DNA from: Mycoplasma sp. CAG:611
GTDB lineage: Bacteria > Bacillota_I > Bacilli_A > RF39 > UBA660
Direction of reading: 5' to 3'
Length of the DNA stretch: 17,875 bases
NCBI GenBank assembly: GCA_000434175.1
Contig: HF999757.1
Location: 1 to 17,875 of the forward strand
The translations under genes were made by a program, and so were the position numbers. The notes under the pieces are model-generated. The model saw only the letters and a list, made by a program, of their open reading frames with translations. It had not been told where the DNA came from and made no database searches. Below are positions 6,949 to 13,251 of this stretch, piece after piece (the first letter of the stretch is position 1; each line of letters opens with the position of its first letter).

Positions 6949-8609
6949 ATATTTAATATAATTGGAAGAACAATAGGTTTTCTTCCTGTTTGACTTCTTA
7001 TAAAAGATGATGTTTCTCTAGTAAGTTCAGTTTTAACATCAGAAAATGTTACTTTTTGTTTTTTTAATTCTTTTTCAATAGTTTTTTTAGCAACATCTTC
7101 AATTTTATTTAATAATTCTTCATTTTCGTTAATAAGAATAAATCCACGAGTTGTAATCATAGGTTTAGCAAGTAATTTTTTCTTTTCCATATCAATATTA
7201 GCAATAATAACTAAAATACCATCATTAGCCATTATTTTACGATCATTTAAAACTGCTCCGCCAACTTCACCAATACGATTACCATCAACATATATTTCAC
7301 TAACATCTAATGTTCCTACTTGTTTAACATTTCCATTATCCATTTCTAACACATCACCATTATCAAGAATGAAAGTGTTTTCTTTTGGAATATCACATTC
7401 AATACCAAGTTTAGTGTGTTTTTTAAGCATTCTGTATTCACCATGAATAGGCATTAAATATTTAGGTTGTAAAAGTCTAATCATAAGTTTTAATTCTTCA
7501 GTCATTGCATGACCTGATGCATGGATTTCTCTATCGTTTGTTGTTGTATAAACTTTAACACCTTTTAAATAAAGTTTGTTAATTGTATTAGCAATAGCTT
7601 GATAATTTCCAGGTATAGCAGAACTAGAAAATATAACAATATCATCAGTTCTTAAACTAATTTGTTTATGTATGCCATCAGCAATTCTTGACAAAGCTGA
7701 TAAAGGTTCACCTTGAGTTCCTGTACATAATAAAACTACTTCACTTGATTTTAACCTGTTTGCTTCTTCGGCACTTATAATTACACCTTTAGCATCAATA
7801 TAGCCACCTTCCATAGAAATATTAATATTATTTTCCATACTTCTACCAAAGATACATACTTTTCTATTAAAATATTTACAAGTTTCAATAATATGTTTTA
7901 GTCTATATATATTAGAAGCAAATGTTGCAATAATAAGTCTATTACTACTATGTTTACTAAATACTTCATGTAAAGCCTCATCAACTTTTGATTCCGATAA
8001 ACTAAATCCTTCATCTAAAGCATTTGTAGATTCACTCATAAGTAAAGTAACACCACTTTTACCAATGTTTGTTATTTCATTAAAATCAGTAACAGGTCCA
8101 ATTGGGGTTAAGTCAAATTTAAAATCTCCGGTTTCTACAATTGTTCCATTTGGATTTTTAACACAAATTCCATAAGAATCTGGAACAGAATGGGTTGTTC
8201 TAAAAAATGAAACCTCAAAGTTTTTAAATTTTAATTTATCACTTTCCTTATAAACTTTTAATCCTTTATAAAAAATATTTTTTTCATCTAATTTCTTTCT
8301 AATAAGTGCTGCTGCTTGATTAGGAGCAAAAATAGAAGGTATATTAATATTTTGAAGTAGAAAAGGTATAGCACCAATATGATCTTCATGTCCGTGTGTA
8401 ATAATCAAAGTTTTTATCTTTTTTTCATTCTTTTTTAAAAAATTCCAGTCTGGTAAAACATAATCTATACCACGTAACTCTTCTTCAGGGAAAATAACTC
8501 CAGCATCAATAATAATAATTTCATTATCTTGCATTATACAATACATATTTTTTCCGACTTCTCCTAAACCACCAAGAGCAAACACATAAGTTTTGTTTGG
8601 TTTAAACAT
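6939..8609 (-). CDS. rnj: Ribonuclease J
   Basis: RNase J is a zinc-dependent 5'-to-3' exonuclease and endonuclease central to mRNA decay and rRNA maturation in Bacillota. The 556-residue length is normal. The metallo-beta-lactamase core shows HGHEDH (72-77), His140, TGDFKFD with Asp162, and the beta-CASP motifs including SESTNA (192-197), HASGHA (363-368) with His363, and PIHGEYRM (387-394) with His389. The C-terminal part is the RNase J-specific domain. Only one RNase J is visible here, so J1 and J2 cannot be told apart. It is transcribed alone from a consensus promoter at 8664-8693. AAAGGAGA lies about 10 bases before the ATG. It converges on the lspA operon through a shared terminator. 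Confidence 0.96.
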   Translation of the reverse strand: MFKPNKTYVFALGGLGEVGKNMYCIMQDNEIIIIDAGVIFPEEELRGIDYVLPDWNFLKKNEKKIKTLIITHGHEDHIGAIPFLLQNINIPSIFAPNQAAALIRKKLDEKNIFYKGLKVYKESDKLKFKNFEVSFFRTTHSVPDSYGICVKNPNGTIVETGDFKFDLTPIGPVTDFNEITNIGKSGVTLLMSESTNALDEGFSLSESKVDEALHEVFSKHSSNRLIIATFASNIYRLKHIIETCKYFNRKVCIFGRSMENNINISMEGGYIDAKGVIISAEEANRLKSSEVVLLCTGTQGEPLSALSRIADGIHKQISLRTDDIVIFSSSAIPGNYQAIANTINKLYLKGVKVYTTTNDREIHASGHAMTEELKLMIRLLQPKYLMPIHGEYRMLKKHTKLGIECDIPKENTFILDNGDVLEMDNGNVKQVGTLDVSEIYVDGNRIGEVGGAVLNDRKIMANDGILVIIANIDMEKKKLLAKPMITTRGFILINENEELLNKIEDVAKKTIEKELKKQKVTFSDVKTELTRETSSFIRSQTGRKPIVLPIILNIKK

Positions 8610-8663
8610 ATATATTATAAAATCTCCTTTCTTTTTAATTTTTTAATAGAATCAACCAAGAAA

Positions 8664-8693
8664 ATTATACTATAAAAATGAATATTTTGTCAA
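8664..8693 (-). promoter_or_regulatory. Sigma-A promoter of RNase J
   Basis: Read on the minus strand, TTGACA (8693-8688) and TATAAT (8669-8664) match both consensus hexamers exactly, with an 18-base spacer. Transcription should start near 8657, giving a leader of about 48 bases. Confidence 0.85.
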
Positions 8694-8723
8694 ATTGATT
8701 CGTAAAAAATTAAATTTAGATAA

Positions 8724-8752
8724 TTGACTATAAAAGATAAATATTATATACT
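8724..8752 (+). promoter_or_regulatory. Sigma-A promoter of the surface-protein gene
   Basis: TTGACT (8724-8729) and TATACT (8747-8752) are separated by 17 bases, and the predicted start near 8759 leaves a short leader before AGGAAG (8771-8776). It is divergent from the RNase J promoter, with the two -35 boxes only about 30 bases apart. Confidence 0.8.
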
Positions 8753-8785
8753 AAATATAGTAAGAAAATAAGGAAGTTGGTTCAT

Positions 8786-9913
8786 ATGAAAAAAATATTA
8801 AATAATATTAAAAATTTTTTTAAAACAGATGTAAAAATAATAAATAGTTATTTCTTAGCAGTTACAATATTAGTTATATTAGTAAGTGTAGGACTTACTA
8901 GTTATGCTTTATTTAGTTATGCTAAAATAAGTAATAATGTAATAGAACTAACTGTAGGTAAACAAATAAAATTAATATCAAAAATTTGTGCTGGAGAAAA
9001 TTTTGGAACTTGTATGGTGGAAAACTCAAAATATTCAGGAATTGGGGAATCTGCTTATAATATGGCAAGATTTTATGGAAATACAGTTGATAATAATTAT
9101 GTAACTTTAGGAAATGATACAACAAAATATAGAATAATCGGAGTAGTAACATCAAATGATACACAAATAGGAACAACAACAGGAATGATAAAAGTTATAA
9201 AAGCAGATAAATGGATAAATGCTATGTGGAATGCTGTTAATTTATCATCATCATTAAATCCTAGTTCTATAAGTAATTATTCAAAGACTTGGGAGTATAC
9301 AAGTTTAGCATCAGCATTAAATAATAATTCTACTTCTAAAGTAAATGTAGGAAATATGGAATTTGGAGAAAAATTTGTATCAAATACAGTAACACCATAT
9401 TATTATGAATATATTAATAAAAAAGGATTAACTAATTATGTTGTAAAAAATATAAAATATGATTGTTATATAAGTACAAGTAAAAGTAATGAATATCCAA
9501 GCGATTATCCACCAAGTGCCACTACATATACAGCATGTAATTCGTATAAAACTATTGGAATGTTAGATGCTCGTGATGCTTTTTGTTCTTCAGGAAGTAG
9601 TTGTGATAAAGCAGGTTGGCTTGGTTCTGAAGATGAAAATATAACCGCAGCATTAGGATATGATTATAATCCAAGGACTTATTCAAATGGATCTGTTTCA
9701 TCTTGTGGAAATGATTGTAAAGGTTTTTATTTACAACGTTGGGGAAAATTAACATCTACATATGATTATTTCCGTGGATATAGTGGTACTGATTATGGAA
9801 ATCAATTAGAATTTTATGCTGGTATGGTTAGACCTTCTTTTTATCTAGTTTCAACTTTAAAAGTAACTGGAGGAGATGGTACAATTAATAATCCATATAC
9901 ACTTAGTTTATAA
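8786..9913 (+). CDS. Membrane-anchored cysteine-rich surface protein
   Basis: I place the start at the ATG at 8786. An in-frame TTG at 8777 abuts the SD AGGAAG (8771-8776) and leaves no spacing, whereas the ATG lies 9 bases beyond it. The 375-residue product has a basic N-terminus and one hydrophobic helix (about 21-44). The next residues, SYALFSYAKISNNVIELTVG, recall the junction of TasA/SipW-type exported proteins. The external part holds eight cysteines, several in close pairs (FCSSGSSC, SCGNDC), suggesting disulphides. It has YRIIGVV and ends with VRPSFYLV plus GGDGTINNPYTL, a tail I recognise from large families of uncharacterised gut Bacillota surface proteins (possibly DUF6273-related). 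It is a single-gene unit with its own promoter and terminator. Function is unknown; secreted or anchored location is likely. Confidence 0.75.
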   Translation: MKKILNNIKNFFKTDVKIINSYFLAVTILVILVSVGLTSYALFSYAKISNNVIELTVGKQIKLISKICAGENFGTCMVENSKYSGIGESAYNMARFYGNTVDNNYVTLGNDTTKYRIIGVVTSNDTQIGTTTGMIKVIKADKWINAMWNAVNLSSSLNPSSISNYSKTWEYTSLASALNNNSTSKVNVGNMEFGEKFVSNTVTPYYYEYINKKGLTNYVVKNIKYDCYISTSKSNEYPSDYPPSATTYTACNSYKTIGMLDARDAFCSSGSSCDKAGWLGSEDENITAALGYDYNPRTYSNGSVSSCGNDCKGFYLQRWGKLTSTYDYFRGYSGTDYGNQLEFYAGMVRPSFYLVSTLKVTGGDGTINNPYTLSL

Positions 9914-9919
9914 AATAAT

Positions 9920-9948
9920 AAAATAGAAAGATTAACTTTCTATTTTTT
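9920..9948. terminator. Bidirectional terminator between convergent genes
   Basis: A perfect 11-bp stem (AAAATAGAAAG at 9920-9930 with CTTTCTATTTT at 9936-9946) closes an ATTAA loop, with T to 9948 on the plus strand. The minus-strand T run is shorter. It overlaps the last codons and the stop of the radical SAM gene (9932-9934, minus). Confidence 0.8.
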
Positions 9949-10804
9949 GTGTAAAATCAGGTATAAAGCATTTACCTTTGGAATCTTGTTCTTGAACGAA
10001 ACAATTTCTAATACCTAAATTATAAGCATAGTCTATCATATTTTCATATATTTTTTCATCAAGGGTATTATTTAGTTCATTATATTTTAATTTTTTAATT
10101 GGGGTATATTGATTCATTAAACTTATATAAATATTATCTTTATATGTATTATATAAATAATTTAATATTTCTTTTGTATCATTTTCCATATTAGGTAACA
10201 TTAAATGTCTTACTATCACACCTTTTTTTAATAAATTATTTTTAAATTTACATTTAGATACTTGTCTTGTCATTTCTTCTAAAGCTTTTATACATATTTC
10301 TTTATAGTTATATGCTTTAGAATATTTAACAGCAATTTCATTATTAAAATATTTAAAATCAGGTAAATAAATATCAATATATCCTTCAAGTAATTTTAAT
10401 GTTTCAACAGTTTCATAACCACTTGAATTATATATAATTGGAATATTTAATCCTTTTTCCTTAGCAAGATCTAATCCTTTTATAATAAGAGGTACATAAA
10501 TTGTAGGGGTAACTAAATTAATGTTATCAGCACCTTTATTTTGTAAAGTTATACATATATTACTAAATTCTTCAATTGTTATTTCTTTACCTATATTATT
10601 TGTAGATATTTCATAATTTTGACAAAAAATACATCTTAAATTACAATTACTAAAAAATATCGCACCACTTGTACCAAGGCATGGTTCTTCATAATAAAAC
10701 AAATCTGCTTTAGCTATTTTTAACTTATCATTTGCTTTACAAAATCCTACTTCTTTATTTCTATTAACATGGCAAAGTCTTGGACATAAAATACAATCAT
10801 TCAT
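9932..10804 (-). CDS. PflX-like radical SAM protein
   Basis: The 290-residue protein has the radical SAM CxxxCxxC motif in NCNLRCIFCQN (C54, C58, C61), which should hold the SAM-cleaving 4Fe-4S cluster. It is preceded by a second cysteine group (C4, C7, C11 and C22) that may bind another iron-sulphur cluster or metal. Later blocks such as NLVTPTIYVP, IIYNSSGYE and IDIYLPDFKYF fit the PflX family (COG1313), annotated as pyruvate formate-lyase activase-like although the true substrate is not established. No glycyl-radical enzyme or other partner is adjacent, so activation of PFL should not be assumed. Its length is near the family norm. AGGTGA precedes the ATG by 6 bases. It is a monocistronic gene with its own promoter, convergent with the surface-protein gene. 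Confidence 0.88.
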   Translation of the reverse strand: MNDCILCPRLCHVNRNKEVGFCKANDKLKIAKADLFYYEEPCLGTSGAIFFSNCNLRCIFCQNYEISTNNIGKEITIEEFSNICITLQNKGADNINLVTPTIYVPLIIKGLDLAKEKGLNIPIIYNSSGYETVETLKLLEGYIDIYLPDFKYFNNEIAVKYSKAYNYKEICIKALEEMTRQVSKCKFKNNLLKKGVIVRHLMLPNMENDTKEILNYLYNTYKDNIYISLMNQYTPIKKLKYNELNNTLDEKIYENMIDYAYNLGIRNCFVQEQDSKGKCFIPDFTQKIES

Positions 10805-10823
10805 AAAAAATCACCTGTAATTT

Positions 10824-10851
10824 ATTATAACTTATTTATTTATTTTTTCAA
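10824..10851 (-). promoter_or_regulatory. Sigma-A promoter of the PflX-like gene
   Basis: On the minus strand TTGAAA (10851-10846) and TATAAT (10829-10824) are 16 bases apart. The predicted start is about 10817, only a few bases ahead of the SD AGGTGA (10816-10811). Confidence 0.7.
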
Positions 10852-10879
10852 ATAGTATATACTTATTATGGTGAATCTT

Positions 10880-12094
10880 ATGAAGAAAATATTATTCTTA
10901 CTTTTATTATTATTTATATTTCCTTTAAGTGTATTTTCTTATGATTTTAATATAAATAGTAATAATGTTATTTTGATTAACTTAAATGAAGATAAAATTC
11001 TTTACGAAAAAAATAGTGATTCTAAAACATATATCGCATCACTTACTAAAATAATGACTGCGGTTGTTGCATTAGAAAATATTGATGATTTAAGTACAAA
11101 AGTTCTTCTTACTACTGAAGATTTTAAAGATGTATATAAATATGATTTACAAACATCAGGTTTAAAAGTAAATAATTATTATTCTTATGAAGAACTTTTA
11201 TATGCACTTTTAATTTCATCTGGCGCAGAAGCAGCATCATGTTTAGCAAGAAATATCGGAGGAAGTGTAAGTAATTTTGTTTCAATGATGAATGATAAAG
11301 CTAAAGAATTAAATCTTAATAATACAAAGTTTGCTAATCCAATTGGATATGATGATATTAATAATTATTCAACAGTTAAAGATGTATCAATTCTTTTTAA
11401 GTATGCTTTAAATAATGAAACATTTAAAAAAATAGTAACTACTTTTTCTTATAAAACACATGATAATATTACTTTAAAACATACCCTTAATTATTATGCT
11501 AATAAATATAATTTAACTTTAGATAATATAAGTGGAGGTAAAACTGGTAGTGAAACTTTATCAGGATATTGTCTTGCATCAATTTCTTTAAAAGATATAA
11601 ATTATATGCTTGTTACAACAAATTCTAAATCTTCAAGTGGTCAATTAAAAGATGCTTTAAATTTATATAAATATTATAGAGATAATTATAATTATCAAAC
11701 CATAATAAAAAGTAAAGAAATAATTTATTATTTAAAAACTAAATATTTTAAGGAAGATAAAATACCTATTTATGCTAAAAGAAAATATTCTTATTATTTA
11801 GAGAATAATTATAATAAAGATGATATTAAGATAGAATATAACTTTTTAGATAATATATCATATAAAAATAAAATAAATTCAAAAATAGGAAGTATAAAGA
11901 TATATTATAAAGATACTTTACTTGAAGAAGATAATATATATTTAGATAGAAAAATAAACTTTAATTTAATAAGCTTTATAAAACAAAATAATTATGTTAA
12001 ATATAGTTTAATTATTATTTTTATAGGAATATTAATTTATTTATTAAAACTATATTTAAATAATAGAAAAAATATTATTAATATTAATGAATAG
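10880..12094 (+). CDS. D-alanyl-D-alanine carboxypeptidase (DacF/DacB-like, S11)
   Basis: This serine peptidase trims the terminal D-Ala from peptidoglycan stem peptides. I start it at the ATG at 10880: GGTGA (10870-10874) gives it proper spacing and a signal peptide (about 1-20) then begins at once, while the in-frame ATG at 10868 has no SD. The 404-residue product has SLTK (S54 nucleophile, K57) and KTG (221-223). The middle SxN motif reads SGA (114-116), with Ala where Asn is usual. The N-terminal catalytic domain is followed by a beta-rich region and a C-terminal membrane helix (about 369-391), so it is anchored and faces outward. It is 43 bases upstream of sigG and may be co-transcribed with it. 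B. subtilis DacF is a forespore enzyme next to the sigF operon, so a spore-cortex role is likely but not shown. Confidence 0.9.
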   Translation: MKKILFLLLLLFIFPLSVFSYDFNINSNNVILINLNEDKILYEKNSDSKTYIASLTKIMTAVVALENIDDLSTKVLLTTEDFKDVYKYDLQTSGLKVNNYYSYEELLYALLISSGAEAASCLARNIGGSVSNFVSMMNDKAKELNLNNTKFANPIGYDDINNYSTVKDVSILFKYALNNETFKKIVTTFSYKTHDNITLKHTLNYYANKYNLTLDNISGGKTGSETLSGYCLASISLKDINYMLVTTNSKSSSGQLKDALNLYKYYRDNYNYQTIIKSKEIIYYLKTKYFKEDKIPIYAKRKYSYYLENNYNKDDIKIEYNFLDNISYKNKINSKIGSIKIYYKDTLLEEDNIYLDRKINFNLISFIKQNNYVKYSLIIIFIGILIYLLKLYLNNRKNIININE

Positions 12095-12096
12095 AT

Positions 12097-12134
12097 AATA
12101 TCTTTTTATATCATTATAGATATGAAAGGATATT
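12097..12134 (+). promoter_or_regulatory. RNA hairpin burying the sigG ribosome binding site
   Basis: Bases 12097-12112 (AATATCTTTTTATATC) pair with 12119-12134 (GATATGAAAGGATATT) over 16 consecutive positions, the only two non-Watson-Crick pairs being G-U wobbles, around a 6-base ATTATA loop. The SD GAAAGGA (12124-12130) is wholly in the stem and the ATG is 4 bases beyond it. Translation of sigG should therefore be poor unless the structure opens. The following TTTTT could alternatively make it a weak terminator. Confidence 0.7.
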
Positions 12135-12137
12135 TTT

Positions 12138-12908
12138 ATGGCTAAATATAAAGTTGAATTAACAGGGGTAAATACAAGTGAATTAAAAGTACTTACTAGT
12201 GAAGAAACAAAAAAGTTGTTTTTAAAAATGAAAGATGGAGATAAGTTTGCTAGGGAAGAGTTAATAAAAGGAAATTTAAAACTTGTTTTAAGTATTTTAA
12301 AAAGATTTAATTCTAAGGGTGAAAATATGGATGACTTATTTCAAATTGGCTGTGTTGGTCTTGTTAAAGCAATAGATAATTTTAATATAGATTTAGGAGT
12401 ACAATTATCAACATATGCTGTTCCTATGATACTTGGAGAAGTTAAAAGATATTTAAGAGATAATAATCCTGTTAGAATTAGTAGAAGTATAAAAGATACT
12501 GCTTATAAAGTCTTAAAAGAAAAAGAAAGATTAACTATGGAAAATGGTGTAGAACCTACAAATAGTGAACTTGCTAAAATACTTGGAATTGAAGAATATG
12601 ATATTGTTGTAGCGTTAGAATCTCTTATTTCTCCGGTTAGTTTATTTGAGCCTATATATAATGATGGAGGAGATACAATATATTTATTCGATCAAGTAGA
12701 AGATAAAAAATCAAATTGTGATGTTGATATGAAAGTAGCTTTAGAAAAAGCTATTAATAAGCTTAGTAAAAAAGAACAGTTTATTTTAGAAAATAGGTTT
12801 TTTGTAGGTAAAACGCAAATGGAGATTGCAAGTGAAATTGGAATAAGTCAAGCTCAAATATCAAGACTAGAAAAAGGTGCTTTAAAAAGAATTAGAAAAC
12901 AATTGTAA
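12138..12908 (+). CDS. sigG: RNA polymerase sporulation sigma factor SigG
   Basis: SigG directs late forespore transcription after engulfment. The 256-residue protein begins with the SigG-type N-terminus (YKVELTGVNTSEL, compare KVEICGVDTSKL in B. subtilis). It carries region 2 (DDLFQIGCVGLVKAIDNF, STYAVPMILGEVKRYLRDN), region 3 (NPVRISRSIKDTAYKVL) and region 4 with helix-turn-helix (KTQMEIASEIGISQAQISRLEKGA). The SLFEPIYNDGGDTIY stretch is diagnostic for the SigF/SigG group, and the N-terminus favours SigG. The upstream neighbour is a DacF-like carboxypeptidase rather than sigE as in Bacillus. Downstream is ylmC, as in Bacillus and clostridia. Its SD lies in a strong hairpin, and its last codons form a terminator. 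I found no convincing sigma-F promoter in front of it. Confidence 0.95.
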   Translation: MAKYKVELTGVNTSELKVLTSEETKKLFLKMKDGDKFAREELIKGNLKLVLSILKRFNSKGENMDDLFQIGCVGLVKAIDNFNIDLGVQLSTYAVPMILGEVKRYLRDNNPVRISRSIKDTAYKVLKEKERLTMENGVEPTNSELAKILGIEEYDIVVALESLISPVSLFEPIYNDGGDTIYLFDQVEDKKSNCDVDMKVALEKAINKLSKKEQFILENRFFVGKTQMEIASEIGISQAQISRLEKGALKRIRKQL

Positions 12909-12923
12909 AGAATTGTTTTTTTT
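12896..12923 (+). terminator. Terminator overlapping the end of sigG
   Basis: A 9-bp perfect stem (AAAACAATT at 12896-12904 with AATTGTTTT at 12911-12919) around GTAAAG is followed by a run of T to 12923. It uses the last three sense codons of sigG, and the TAA (12906-12908) is in the loop. A competing hairpin (ATTGTAAA at 12902-12909 with TTTACAAT at 12921-12928) overlaps both arms and could oppose termination. ylmC lies beyond without a visible promoter, so some read-through is likely. Confidence 0.7.
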
Positions 12924-12948
12924 ACAATAAAATTAAATAGGTGGTATT

Positions 12949-13170
12949 ATGAGATTATCAGAGATGCAACATAAAGACATAATAGATTTAAATGGTAATA
13001 AAATAGGAAATATTATAGATGTTAAAATAGATGAAAATGGTAATTTATTATCTTTAATCGTAGAACAACAAAAAACTATCTTTAGGTTTTCTTCCAAAGA
13101 TATTGAAACAGAAATAACATGGGATAAGATAGAAAAAATAGGAGTAGATGTTATTTTAGTTAAAATGTAA
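12949..13170 (+). CDS. ylmC: YlmC/YmxH-family sporulation-associated PRC-barrel protein
   Basis: This 73-residue protein is a single PRC-barrel-like beta domain. It begins MRLSEMQHKDIIDLNGNKIG, followed by a D-(V/I)-K-(I/V)-D-x-x-G-x-(L/I) strand and an ITWDKIEKIG(V)D segment ending in ILVKM, the pattern of the YlmC/YmxH family. These small proteins lie next to sigG in many Bacillota and are catalogued as sporulation-related, but their biochemical role is not established. Length is normal for the family. AGGTGG lies just upstream of the ATG. No promoter is visible in the 40 bases after sigG, so expression probably depends on read-through of the sigG terminator. A new strong promoter begins right after its stop. 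Confidence 0.85.
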   Translation: MRLSEMQHKDIIDLNGNKIGNIIDVKIDENGNLLSLIVEQQKTIFRFSSKDIETEITWDKIEKIGVDVILVKM

Positions 13171-13186
13171 ATAGATAGTTATTTTA

Positions 13187-13215
13187 TTTACAAATATAAG
13201 ATATTTTGTTATAAT
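13187..13215 (+). promoter_or_regulatory. Strong extended -10 sigma-A promoter
   Basis: TTTACA (13187-13192), a 17-base spacer, and TGTTATAAT (13207-13215) give one -35 mismatch, a perfect -10 and the TGn extension. The start is expected near 13222. The extended -10 core is the same as in front of lspA. Confidence 0.8.
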
Positions 13216-13251
13216 TTAGGTATAAAGTAGGGTTTGGTATGGAGGATATGT

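Noticed and set aside
8777..8785. TTG start for the surface protein
   Set aside because: It directly abuts the SD AGGAAG, leaving no spacing; the ATG at 8786 fits.
8922..9755. Minus-strand open frames of 85 and 67 codons inside the surface-protein gene (8922-9179, 9552-9755)
   Set aside because: Antisense shadows with odd His/Leu/Tyr-rich composition and no SD.
10835..10863. Possible promoter (TATACT at 10858) for the dac gene
   Set aside because: The -35 position is only an A/T run and the start would fall within the SD; not supportable by itself.
10868..10879. Upstream ATG for the D,D-carboxypeptidase
   Set aside because: No SD precedes it, and the GGTGA for the ATG at 10880 overlaps it; the signal peptide reads cleanly from 10880.
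12006..12035. Possible sigma-F promoter before sigG (GTTTA, 15 bases, then GGAATATT)
   Set aside because: The -35 and spacing fit, but the -10 matches the sigma-F consensus only at GG and a few positions, which is expected by chance in this AT-rich gene end.
13167..13191. Inverted repeat GTAAATA / TATTTAC after ylmC
   Set aside because: Long loop and no T tract, and the right arm is the -35 of the next promoter; likely chance.
13234..13251. TTG start for the cadherin-like protein
   Set aside because: It lies upstream of the GGAGG that serves the ATG at 13252 and would add Val-Trp-Arg-Ile-Cys ahead of the signal peptide.
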